The notes beneath the pieces are model-generated. The model saw only the letters and a program-made list of their open reading frames with translations, was not told where the DNA came from and did not search any database. This document shows, piece by piece, positions 53,275-61,021 of a DNA stretch of 64,000 nucleotides. The DNA lies in assembly GCA_937925845.1 (NCBI GenBank), contig CALAML010000011.1, forward strand, positions 1-64,000. Reading direction: 5' to 3'. Position 1 is the stretch's first letter. Each line of letters starts with the position of its first letter. Both the position numbers and the translations under genes were made by a program. The DNA comes from an uncultured Acidimicrobiales bacterium (GTDB lineage Bacteria; Actinomycetota; Acidimicrobiia; Acidimicrobiales; CALAML01).

Positions 53275-54331
53275 AGTTGAGGGGCTGATCACCGCAGCCG
53301 AAATCCAGGAAACCGTCGACTCGATCGCCGAGTGGCAGCTGCCCAACGGCATGATCCCCTGGTACCCGGGCGGCCACGCCGACCCGTGGAACCACACCGA
53401 AGCGGCCATGGCCCTCGAACTGGGGGGCCGCCGCACCGAAGCCGACAGGGCCTTCGAATGGCTTCAGTCCAAGCAGCGCCCCGACGGCGCCTGGCACCAG
53501 TACTACCTCGAAGACAGCATCGAACAGGACAAACTCGACGCCAACGTGTGCGCCTACGTGGCCACCGGTGTTTGGCACCGGGTGCTGCTCAGCGGCGACG
53601 ACGGCTTCGCCGAAGCGATGTGGCCAATGGTTGAAAAGGCCATCGACTTCGTGCTCGGCCTTCAGGAACCCCGAGGCGAAATCCTCTGGGCCCGCCATGC
53701 CGATGGCACCCCCTGGTCGTTTGCCCTGCTCACCGGCTCCTCGAGCATCTGCCACAGCCTGCGCTGCGCCATCGCCCTGGCCGAACACCTCGGCCATGAG
53801 CGTCCCGACTGGGAGCTGAGCCTCGGCCGACTGGCCAACGTGATCGCCAACCACCCCGAAGCGTTCTCGCCGAAGCACCGCTGGGCCATGGACTGGTACT
53901 ACCCGGTACTAGCGGGCGTGGTGACCGGCGACGCCGGCCGCAAACACCTGGCCGACCGCTTCGACACCTTTGTTGAAGACGGCCGCGGCGTCCGGTGCGT
54001 TTCTGACCGACCCTGGTTCACCGCCGCTGAAACCTGCGAATGCATGATGGCCCACCTCGCCGTCGGCGAAGAAGAGACCGCTCGCGAACTCTTCCGCTCC
54101 GCCCTAGGTTTGCGAGTCGAAGGCGGCCGGTTCTGGACCGGACTGGTATATCCCCAGCTGGCCCACTTCCCGCCCGACGAGCAGTCCACCTACACCGCCG
54201 CCGCGGTGGTGCTTGGCGCCGACGCCCTCGGCCGCACCAGCCCAGCCTCGTGGCTCTTCGTCGACCACGACCGGCTCCCACCGATCATCAAAACCGAAAC
54301 CGTCGGCGACGGGGTTGTTAAGGGTCAATAA
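53261..54331 (+). CDS. Alpha/alpha-toroid (prenyltransferase/squalene-cyclase-like) protein
   Basis: 356 residues. The repeat pattern of helical hairpins (QETVDSIAEWQLPNGMIPWYP, FEWLQSKQRPDGAW, ANVCAYVATGVWHRVL) places it in the (alpha/alpha)6 toroid superfamily that also contains terpene cyclases, glycoside hydrolases and lyases. The DxDD motif of squalene cyclases is not evident. Conserved acidic residues in HADPWNHTEAAMAL and EPRGEILWARH may be catalytic in a glycan-active enzyme. ATG 53261 has GGAG about 8 nt upstream. It belongs to the glycosyltransferase run; a role in processing its glycan is my preferred inference. Confidence 0.75.
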   Translation: MSVPEVEGLITAAEIQETVDSIAEWQLPNGMIPWYPGGHADPWNHTEAAMALELGGRRTEADRAFEWLQSKQRPDGAWHQYYLEDSIEQDKLDANVCAYVATGVWHRVLLSGDDGFAEAMWPMVEKAIDFVLGLQEPRGEILWARHADGTPWSFALLTGSSSICHSLRCAIALAEHLGHERPDWELSLGRLANVIANHPEAFSPKHRWAMDWYYPVLAGVVTGDAGRKHLADRFDTFVEDGRGVRCVSDRPWFTAAETCECMMAHLAVGEEETARELFRSALGLRVEGGRFWTGLVYPQLAHFPPDEQSTYTAAAVVLGADALGRTSPASWLFVDHDRLPPIIKTETVGDGVVKGQ

Positions 54332-54411
54332 CTGCCCTCCGCGGGAACCCGTCGGCTTTCCCTAGCTGGGTGCGTCCGCGGACTCGTTCAGCGGCGTGGA
54401 ACGCCCGGTTG

Positions 54412-55074
54412 TTAGCTCCTGGGTCGGGTCAGGACTCTTAGGGAACCGACGTCTCTTACTTCTTCGAATCCGTCTTCGAGGGCCCGGAGATAGATCTCAT
54501 ATGGCGGCCGACCACCGTCTTCGGGGTTGGGGAACACGTCGTGGATGCAGAGGAGGCCGCCGGGCTGCACGTGGGGCGTCCACAACTCGTAGTCGCGATG
54601 GGCCGGTTCTTCGCCGTGGCCGCCATCGATAAACAACATGGCGAGGTCGATGCTCCACACGGCGCCGATCGCCGGCGAATCGCCAACCAGACCGACCACC
54701 ACGCCCTCGAGGTCGGCATCAAAGACCGTCCGACGAAACTTTGGCAGCGTGTCCATCCGCCCGATCTCAGGATCGACAAGATCGGGCTCGTGATACTCCC
54801 AACCGGCCTGGTTCTCCTCCGAACCCCGGTGATGGTCCAAGGCAAAAAGCAGCCGTCCAGCCTCACGGGCGGCGGTGCCGATGTACACCGACGACTTACC
54901 GCAATAGCTCCCGACCTCCAGGAACGGCCCGGGCGCTAAAGTCGCAGCCTCGCGGGCGGCCTGATAGAGCGCCAGACCCTCATCGGGCGGCATAAAGCCG
55001 CGTGCCGCCTCGGCCTGGTCGCGAGCGACAGCCGGCATCTCGAATGCAGACGGCTCCACCGCTTCTGCGCTCAC
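54412..55074 (-). CDS. Class I SAM methyltransferase (Methyltransf_24-like)
   Basis: 220 residues with EVGSYCGKSSVYIG as SAM motif, LFALDHHRGSEENQAGWEYH, LAMLFIDGGHGEEPA (the FIDGGH family hallmark) and LLCIHDVFPNPED. It belongs to the same broad family as the methyltransferase at 24376. It converges on the toroid gene and starts within the GtrA stop (ATGA overlap, 55071-55074), so it is co-translated with GtrA. An envelope glycan acceptor is plausible. Confidence 0.88.
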   Translation of the reverse strand: MSAEAVEPSAFEMPAVARDQAEAARGFMPPDEGLALYQAAREAATLAPGPFLEVGSYCGKSSVYIGTAAREAGRLLFALDHHRGSEENQAGWEYHEPDLVDPEIGRMDTLPKFRRTVFDADLEGVVVGLVGDSPAIGAVWSIDLAMLFIDGGHGEEPAHRDYELWTPHVQPGGLLCIHDVFPNPEDGGRPPYEIYLRALEDGFEEVRDVGSLRVLTRPRS

Positions 55075-55520
55075 GCTGGCTCGGGTTCCTCACGGGGCTT
55101 GGCAAACAGGATGCGATCCAGCACCAGGAACTTGGCAAACCACAAGAGAAGAAAACCGCTGAGGTTGGCCAACTGAACGGCACCAACAAAGTCAAAACGC
55201 TCCGAGGCCCAGGCGACAAGCGCAGTCGAAACAATCAGCCCAAGGACGGCCATGAGCCAGAACGGCACCACCTCGTAGCGCATCGAGATCACGCCGTCTT
55301 TCTTCCAAACCCAAGCCCGGTTCAAAACGTAGGACGGAATCGAACTTATGCTGACCGCGAGTAAGTTTGAAACAAGCTCAGACCAGCCAAAAACGTTGAA
55401 AAAAATTGTCAGCAGAATCAAGCTGAACGGGGTGACAACGAGCGAAACAGCCCCGTATTTAAAGAGTTTTTGCAGCATCGTTGGTTCAACGACCCGCGGT
55501 GGCGCAGCCAGCATTGTCAT
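55071..55520 (-). CDS. GtrA-family membrane protein
   Basis: 149 residues with four membrane helices (LFKYGAVSLVVTPFSLILL, LVSNLLAVSISSIPSYVLNRAWVW, FWLMAVLGLIVSTALVAWA and LANLSGFLLLWFAKFLVLDRILF). The NRAWVWK motif after the second helix is the GtrA hallmark. GtrA proteins are thought to flip or bind polyprenyl-phosphate sugars. A TACGCT element lies upstream; spacing favours ATG 55514 (leaderless type) over ATG 55520, a two-residue difference. It is coupled to the methyltransferase at 54412 and close to the glycosyltransferase cluster. Confidence 0.9.
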   Translation of the reverse strand: MTMLAAPPRVVEPTMLQKLFKYGAVSLVVTPFSLILLTIFFNVFGWSELVSNLLAVSISSIPSYVLNRAWVWKKDGVISMRYEVVPFWLMAVLGLIVSTALVAWASERFDFVGAVQLANLSGFLLLWFAKFLVLDRILFAKPREEPEPA

Positions 55521-55655
55521 TTAGCGTAGCGGTCCGGCCACAACTTTCTGGGATGCATGACACTCGTGTGATTCGCCAGGGTTTTCCGATATGCCCACGG
55601 TATCAATGCGGGCTCAAAGCGAAGAATCAGGCGGCGGAAGCGCCACACTGAACAA

Positions 55656-56507
55656 GTGAATCAGCAAGCGCTTGACGACCTGGTGGCCCTCCTTGATTTG
55701 GAGGCCATCGAGGTGAATCTCTTCCGCGGGGTCAGCCCCGACGTGAACCGCCAACGGGTGTTTGGTGGCCAGGTGGCTGGCCAGGCACTGGTGGCTGCGG
55801 TGCGCACGGTCGACGACATGTCGGTGCACTCACTGCACGCGTACTTTCTTCGCCCTGGCGACCCGAACGTGCCCATCCTGTATCAGGTCGACCGGCTTCG
55901 CGACGGCCGCAGCTTCCGCACCCGGCGAGTGGTGGCCATCCAACACGGCGAAGCCATCTTCAACCTTCAAGCCTCGTTCCACGCCGATGAGACGCCGACC
56001 ATCAGCCACGAGATGCCGATGCCGGACGTGCCTGGGCCAGAGAACTTCCCCGACTTCCAGACCCGCATGGCGCCGTTTAAGGACCTGCTTGGCGACTTCT
56101 ATGAACGTCCCCGCCCCATCGACACCCGCCACGTCGACTTTTCTCCCACCGACCGGCGCCAGGAACTGCCGCCCTACCAACGCACCTGGTTTCGTGCCGA
56201 CGGCGAACTGCCCGACCAGCCGACGCTGCACGCCTGTGTTCTGGCCTACGCCTCCGACATGACGCTGCTCGACACCGCCATGTTGCCCCACGGCGCCGAG
56301 CAGGTCGACGACACGTACTTCATGGCCAGCCTTGACCATGCGATGTGGTTTCACCGGCCGTTCCGGTTCGACGAGTGGATGCTCTACGCCCAGGACACCC
56401 CGGTAGCCGCGGCCGGACGGGCCCTGGCCCGGGGCCTGATCTACACCAAGGCCGGTGAGCTGGCAGTCTCGGTAGTGCAGGAAGGTCTGATTCGAGGAAA
56501 ACGATGA
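55656..56507 (+). CDS. tesB: Acyl-CoA thioesterase II
   Basis: 283 residues, a double hot-dog fold. FRGVSPDVNRQRVFGGQVAGQALVAA is the TesB signature; LHAYFLRPGDP, SLDHAMWFHRPFRFDEWMLY and ARGLIYTKAGELAVSVVQEGLIR complete it. It hydrolyses medium- to long-chain acyl-CoA. The start GTG 55656 is near ACTGAACAA, without a strong ribosome site. Its stop overlaps the next start (ATGA). The downstream partner, a secreted protein, is functionally unrelated, so the overlap may reflect compactness only. Confidence 0.95.
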   Translation: MNQQALDDLVALLDLEAIEVNLFRGVSPDVNRQRVFGGQVAGQALVAAVRTVDDMSVHSLHAYFLRPGDPNVPILYQVDRLRDGRSFRTRRVVAIQHGEAIFNLQASFHADETPTISHEMPMPDVPGPENFPDFQTRMAPFKDLLGDFYERPRPIDTRHVDFSPTDRRQELPPYQRTWFRADGELPDQPTLHACVLAYASDMTLLDTAMLPHGAEQVDDTYFMASLDHAMWFHRPFRFDEWMLYAQDTPVAAAGRALARGLIYTKAGELAVSVVQEGLIRGKR

Positions 56508-58240
56508 CCCGAAACAACCACAAAAACACAACGGCTTGGGCGATGACCCGACCAGCCGGTCAGGGCCGATGGACCACGGGCCGGCGGGCGCTGATGGTGG
56601 TCGCGGCACTCGGTCTTGGCGCACTCGCTGGCTGCTCGGTGACCAGCGAGGGCGACACCGAGGCGAGCGGCGATGTATCTGACGACGAGTCCGGCGCGGC
56701 GACCGACTCCGACGGCACCAGCTCAAGCGAGGCTGCCGACGACAGCGGCGACTCGACGACCGAGTCGGGCGCCGACGACGGCGAGGCCACCACTGATGAA
56801 GGCCAAACCGACGATGGCGAAACCGATGACGGCGACGCCACCAACGACGACGAGAACTCCGACGACAGCAACAGCGATGACGCAGCCGACGAGCCAAACG
56901 CTGGCGACGACAGCGTGACGGACGAGGCGACAACCGACGGCGATGAAACCGAGGATGGCGACCAGGGCGCAACCGACGAAGAGGCCGATAGCGAAACCGA
57001 CGGTGGCGAGGAGGGCGACGAAGAGGCCGACGGCAGCACCGACCCCGGCGAAGAGCCAACCGAGCCCGAGCCGGCGCCCGACCCGCCCCGGCTCCCCGGT
57101 CTCAACCTGGCCTTCACCACCATCGCCAACCTGGATATCCCGATCGCCATGACCACCCGGGCCGGGTCCGACAACCTGTACATCGCCCAGCAAAACGGCG
57201 AAGTCCGGGTTATCGAAGCACCCGGGGGCGAGTCCAGCGATAACGGCGAACGACTGTTGGATCTTCGCGACGACACCGTCGCCCAGGGCGAACAGGGACT
57301 GCTCGGCATCGCCTTCTCGCCCGATGGTCGCCGGCTCTATGCCAGCTACACCGATCGTGACGGCAGCAACCGCATCGACGAGTTCACCATGAGCGAGTCG
57401 ACCCGAAACGAGCGCGTCGACACCGACAGTCGCCGCAACATCCTCACCGTTGAACAACCAGCCGGCAACCACAACGGCGGCGATATCCACTTCGGCCCCG
57501 ACGGATTTCTCTACATCGGTCTCGGTGACGGCGGGGGCGCCGGCGACCCGTTTGTCCACGGCCAGAACCGAGCCAGCCTGCTCGGCACGATCCTGAGAAT
57601 CGACCCCGACGTGGCCCTAGGCGAAGAGACCGGCAACCCAGACGATCGGGCCGGCGCCCGGCCCTACGACATCCCGGCCGACAACCCGTTTGTCGACGAC
57701 GACGGCGCGGCCGACGAAATCTGGATCAGCGGTGCCCGTAACCCCTGGCGCTTTGCTTTCGACGATGCCACCGGCGACCTGTGGATCGCGGATGTGGGTC
57801 AGAGCACGCTCGAAGAGATCAACCACTTCGCCGCCGATGACGGCGGCGGCCGGGGAGCCAACCTCGGCTGGAGCGTGATGGAAGGTACCCAGTCGTTTAC
57901 TGGTGAACCCGAGCCGGCCGACCATTCGCCGCCGGTCTTCGAATACGGCCGCAACGATGGCTGCTCGGTCACCGGCGGCATCGTGTACCGGGGCGAGGCC
58001 ATCCCCGCCCTCGATGGCTTCTACCTCTTTGGCGACTTCTGCTCCGAGCGAGTCCGGGCCCTGCGCCTCTCCGATGGTGGGCAGGTCGCCGAAGTGGGCG
58101 ACCTCAACGGCCTCGCCGTCGGGGCCCAAACGCTGATTTCGTTTGGCGAAGGCCCCAACGGTGATGCCTATGTGCTCCTCGCCAGCGGTGAGGTACGACG
58201 CATCGACCTGGTCGCCGCCGCGGCCAGCGATGTCGTCTGA
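56504..58240 (+). CDS. Lipoprotein with acidic linker and PQQ-type soluble sugar dehydrogenase domain
   Basis: 578 residues. Signal peptide with lipobox LAGC (Cys44), then an Asp/Glu/Thr/Ser-rich stretch of ~140 residues (~50-190), and a six-bladed propeller of the soluble glucose/sorbosone dehydrogenase type: NHNGGDIHFGPDGFLYIGLGDGG holds the catalytic-His motif, ISGARNPWRFAFD and GDFCSERVRAL follow. Members oxidise sugars with PQQ, though several lack activity; key Ca/PQQ ligands cannot be verified by eye. ATG 56504 overlaps the tesB stop. Export to the cell surface is expected, with the acidic tether spanning the wall. Confidence 0.88.
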   Translation: MTRNNHKNTTAWAMTRPAGQGRWTTGRRALMVVAALGLGALAGCSVTSEGDTEASGDVSDDESGAATDSDGTSSSEAADDSGDSTTESGADDGEATTDEGQTDDGETDDGDATNDDENSDDSNSDDAADEPNAGDDSVTDEATTDGDETEDGDQGATDEEADSETDGGEEGDEEADGSTDPGEEPTEPEPAPDPPRLPGLNLAFTTIANLDIPIAMTTRAGSDNLYIAQQNGEVRVIEAPGGESSDNGERLLDLRDDTVAQGEQGLLGIAFSPDGRRLYASYTDRDGSNRIDEFTMSESTRNERVDTDSRRNILTVEQPAGNHNGGDIHFGPDGFLYIGLGDGGGAGDPFVHGQNRASLLGTILRIDPDVALGEETGNPDDRAGARPYDIPADNPFVDDDGAADEIWISGARNPWRFAFDDATGDLWIADVGQSTLEEINHFAADDGGGRGANLGWSVMEGTQSFTGEPEPADHSPPVFEYGRNDGCSVTGGIVYRGEAIPALDGFYLFGDFCSERVRALRLSDGGQVAEVGDLNGLAVGAQTLISFGEGPNGDAYVLLASGEVRRIDLVAAAASDVV

Positions 58241-58352
58241 CCCCCAACAGACCCAGCACACCAGACAGGCCAGACAGACCCTTTGGGTGCTTTTCAAGCA
58301 TTCTTGATAGATTTGCAGTTCTGTCCGTGTCGACTCTCCCGAAGACGGTGAA

Positions 58353-59474
58353 ATGACCGAAGTGTGTCCTGGCTCACCAACCACCTCGCTGGCCGACGGC
58401 AGCCCCATTGCCCGGCGCCGCCGCCGAATCACGCTCTGGGCCCTGACCGGTGCCCTTCTTGTTGTCCTCAGCGGGTGTGGGAGCTCGAATGACACGAGTT
58501 CGGCGACCACACCTGACCCTGTCAGCGAGAGCGATGCCGATGATGTTTTGGTGGAGCCGGAACTGGTCGACGAAGCGGCGTCGGAGACCCCAACCACCAC
58601 CGCCCCGACCACAACAACCGCCCCCACCAGCAGCACTAGCGAGGCACCAACAACTGAGGCGCCAACCACTGAAGCTCCAACCACGACCGCACCACCGGCA
58701 CCGGCCCCAGAGCCGTTCCCGGCCTCGCCGGCCACGCCGGACGCGGCGCTGGCCATGCTGACCGAAGCCGAGGCCCAAATCGTCGACCCGGCCACCGACC
58801 CCATCACCCTCGTGAACGCATCGCGCCGTCAACAGGTGGCCTATCGGGCCCTCGGCGCCAACCCCGAATGGGACGACCAGGTGCTCCCCCGGGTGGCCGA
58901 GGATCGCCGGGTGGCCGTGACCGACCATTTGGCGGCCCGCCGGGCCTTCATCTCGATGCGGACCAAGCTGAGCGACACCCTCCCCGCATGGCGACTGGTG
59001 GAACCCGAGCCAAAGGAAGACCTGCTCGCCTACTACGCCAAAGCCGAAGCCGAGACCGGCATCGAATGGGAATACCTCGCCGCCATCAACCTGGTCGAGA
59101 GCGGCCTTGGACGCATCCAAGGGCTCAGCACCGCTGGCGCCCAGGGCCCGATGCAGTTCCTGCCCAGCACCTGGGAGGCCTACGCCGAGGGCGACATCGA
59201 AGACCCCCACGACGCCATCATCGGGGCCGGCTCCTACCTCGCCGCTAGCGGTGGCCCCGAAGACATGGACCGGGCCATCTGGGCCTACAACCACCACGAC
59301 GGTTACGTCGAGGGCGTCAAGAGCTACGCCAAGATCCTCCGCGATGATCCGTCGGCCTATGACTCGCTCTACAACTGGGAGATCGTCTTCGCCAGCACCG
59401 AAGGCGAAGTCCACCTGCCGGTCGGCTACTTCGAGACCGAGCCGATCGCCGTCACCGACTACCTCGCCCGCTAA
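58353..59474 (+). CDS. Lytic transglycosylase lipoprotein with Thr-rich linker
   Basis: 373 residues. A signal with lipobox LSGC (Cys42) precedes a Thr/Pro/Ala linker (EAPTTEAPTTEAPTTTAPPAP) and an SLT/lysozyme-like domain (~205-330): NLVESGLGRI carries the catalytic Glu, and STAGAQGPMQFLPSTW is the second signature. It cleaves peptidoglycan glycan strands to 1,6-anhydro products. The C-terminal ~40 residues resemble those of related actinobacterial proteins. The upstream gap (58241-58352) contains a possible promoter near TAGATT at 58309. It is monocistronic. Confidence 0.9.
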   Translation: MTEVCPGSPTTSLADGSPIARRRRRITLWALTGALLVVLSGCGSSNDTSSATTPDPVSESDADDVLVEPELVDEAASETPTTTAPTTTTAPTSSTSEAPTTEAPTTEAPTTTAPPAPAPEPFPASPATPDAALAMLTEAEAQIVDPATDPITLVNASRRQQVAYRALGANPEWDDQVLPRVAEDRRVAVTDHLAARRAFISMRTKLSDTLPAWRLVEPEPKEDLLAYYAKAEAETGIEWEYLAAINLVESGLGRIQGLSTAGAQGPMQFLPSTWEAYAEGDIEDPHDAIIGAGSYLAASGGPEDMDRAIWAYNHHDGYVEGVKSYAKILRDDPSAYDSLYNWEIVFASTEGEVHLPVGYFETEPIAVTDYLAR

Positions 59475-59536
59475 TTAGGCAGTCGCCCCGGCCGGTGCGC
59501 CTGCCGGCGGACCCACCCCGCCCGCCGTACCCCCAA

Positions 59537-59577
59537 CCCTCATCCCTCATCCCTCATCCCTCATCCCTCATCCCTCA
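59537..59577 (+). repeat. Tandem heptanucleotide repeat
   Basis: Five and six-sevenths copies of CCCTCAT (59537-59577), ending against palindrome C4. Likely a slippage-prone microsatellite; no coding context. Confidence 0.95.
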
Positions 59578-59630
59578 AGATATGTGACGCCCAGCGCGCC
59601 AAAAACAGCGCGTCAGGCGTCACAAATGTT
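59576..59630. repeat. Palindromic repeat, family C copy 4
   Basis: TGTGACGCCCAGCGCGCC (59583-59600) AAAAACA GCGCGTCAGGCGTCACA: the left arm equals copy 2, the right arm has two changes, leaving one mismatch region. Located upstream of the aminotransferase gene, 78 nt before its start. Confidence 0.85.
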
Positions 59631-59707
59631 GATAGGTGCCGGCGACGTTGTGACGTTGAAGCCACAAATCGGATCGAATGCGGCCCGCGAGGAAGTACCT
59701 TCTCGAT

Positions 59708-60901
59708 ATGGATGCTGATCACCCCGAAGCGGCCGACCTGGCGGCACGACTGCTTTCGACCACGGCCAGGGAGAGCGAATCGTCGGCCATTCGCGACCTA
59801 CTCGAACACGCCCGGCGTCCCGATGTGATCTCGCTCGCCGGCGGCATCCCGGCGCCCGAACTGTTCCCGCTGGCTCGACTCCAGGAGGCGGTGGGCCAAG
59901 CCATCGAAAAACACGGTCCGGCGGCAGTGCAATACGGGCTGACCTCCGGCGAAGCAGCCACCCGGGAGGTCGCGGCCCGTCTCACCGGTGTGGGCACCGA
60001 CCCCGACCAGGTGGTGATCACCACCGGCAGCCAGCAAGCCCTCGACCTTCTCGCCCGAGTCCTGCTCGACCCCGGCGACACCGTCGTGACCAGCGACCCG
60101 GACTACCTCGGCGCACTCCAGGCCCTCCGCAGCCGAAAACCCCACCTCGAAGCGATCCCGCTCGACACCGAGGGTATGCAGACCGAGGTACTCGAAGAAC
60201 GCCTACGGGCCGGGCTCACGCCGAAGATCTGCTACGTCGTCTCCAACTTTCACAACCCCACCGGAGCCAGCCTGGCCCCCTCTCGGCGCCGCCACCTGAG
60301 CGACCTGGCCACCGAGTTCGGTTTCATCGTGATCGAGGATGACCCCTACGGTGAGCTGTGGTTCGGCGATGGACCACTCGAACCCATCGGCCCCGGCAAC
60401 CCACTGGTAGTCCGGTTGCGATCGATCTCGAAGATCGTGGCGCCCGGCCTGCGAGTCGGCTGGATGAGCGGACCGAAGTGGCTGACCGAAGCCATCGAAG
60501 TCGCCAAACAATCGGCCGACCTCCACACCGCCACCTTCAGTCAGGCAGTGATGGTGGCCACCATAAGCGACCCGGTCTGGTTCGACGCCCACCTCGACCA
60601 GGTTCGAGCCCACTACCAAGCCCAGCGCGACGCCATGGTGGCGGCGCTGGAACGCCACCTCGGTGACCGGCTCCAGTACCGGGTACCCGATGGCGGCATG
60701 TTCCTGTGGGCCCGCTGCAGCGACGAAAGCATCGACATCGAGGCCCTTATGCCCCGCGCCCTCGAGGCCGGCGTGGCCTTTGTGCCCGGCGCCGCCTTCG
60801 CCGTAAAGAACCCAGCCACCAACTCCCTGCGCCTCAGTTACGCCACCGTTCCCCCAGCCCAACTCGACCAAGCCGCCGAAAGACTCTCGCGAGTGCTCTA
60901 A
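59708..60901 (+). CDS. PLP-dependent aminotransferase (class I/II, LysN / MocR-type catalytic domain)
   Basis: 397 residues. SAIRDLLEHARRPDVISLAGGIPAPELFP, LQYGLTSG-like VQYGLTSGEAATREVAA, CYVVSNFHNPTGAS, EDDPYGELWF and the PLP lysine in LRSISKIVAPGLRVGWM identify the 2-aminoadipate/aspartate aminotransferase branch. There is no N-terminal GntR domain, so it is a stand-alone enzyme rather than a MocR regulator. ATG 59708 follows TACCTT by six bases (leaderless type), favoured over ATG 59678. The amino-acid substrate is not visible. Confidence 0.92.
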   Translation: MDADHPEAADLAARLLSTTARESESSAIRDLLEHARRPDVISLAGGIPAPELFPLARLQEAVGQAIEKHGPAAVQYGLTSGEAATREVAARLTGVGTDPDQVVITTGSQQALDLLARVLLDPGDTVVTSDPDYLGALQALRSRKPHLEAIPLDTEGMQTEVLEERLRAGLTPKICYVVSNFHNPTGASLAPSRRRHLSDLATEFGFIVIEDDPYGELWFGDGPLEPIGPGNPLVVRLRSISKIVAPGLRVGWMSGPKWLTEAIEVAKQSADLHTATFSQAVMVATISDPVWFDAHLDQVRAHYQAQRDAMVAALERHLGDRLQYRVPDGGMFLWARCSDESIDIEALMPRALEAGVAFVPGAAFAVKNPATNSLRLSYATVPPAQLDQAAERLSRVL

Positions 60902-60935
60902 CTGCCCTCCGGGCGGGCCGTTGCACGGAGCTTTT

Positions 60936-60996
60936 GGCTGGCCTTTGGTGCCCTGCCCCACTCGCCGGACGGGGTGCCTTTGCACGTCGGCCAGCC
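60936..60996. terminator. Inverted repeat between convergent genes
   Basis: GGCTGGCC (60936-60943) is inverted as GGCCAGCC (60989-60996) in the 120-nt gap between the aminotransferase and the DUF4185-like gene. A terminator role is plausible. Confidence 0.4.
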
Positions 60997-61021
60997 GGCT
61001 TTACTTGGCTTGGGTGCTTCG

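Noticed and set aside
59537-59577. CRISPR-like repeat array
   Set aside because: The units are contiguous 7-mers with no spacers and no cas genes nearby.
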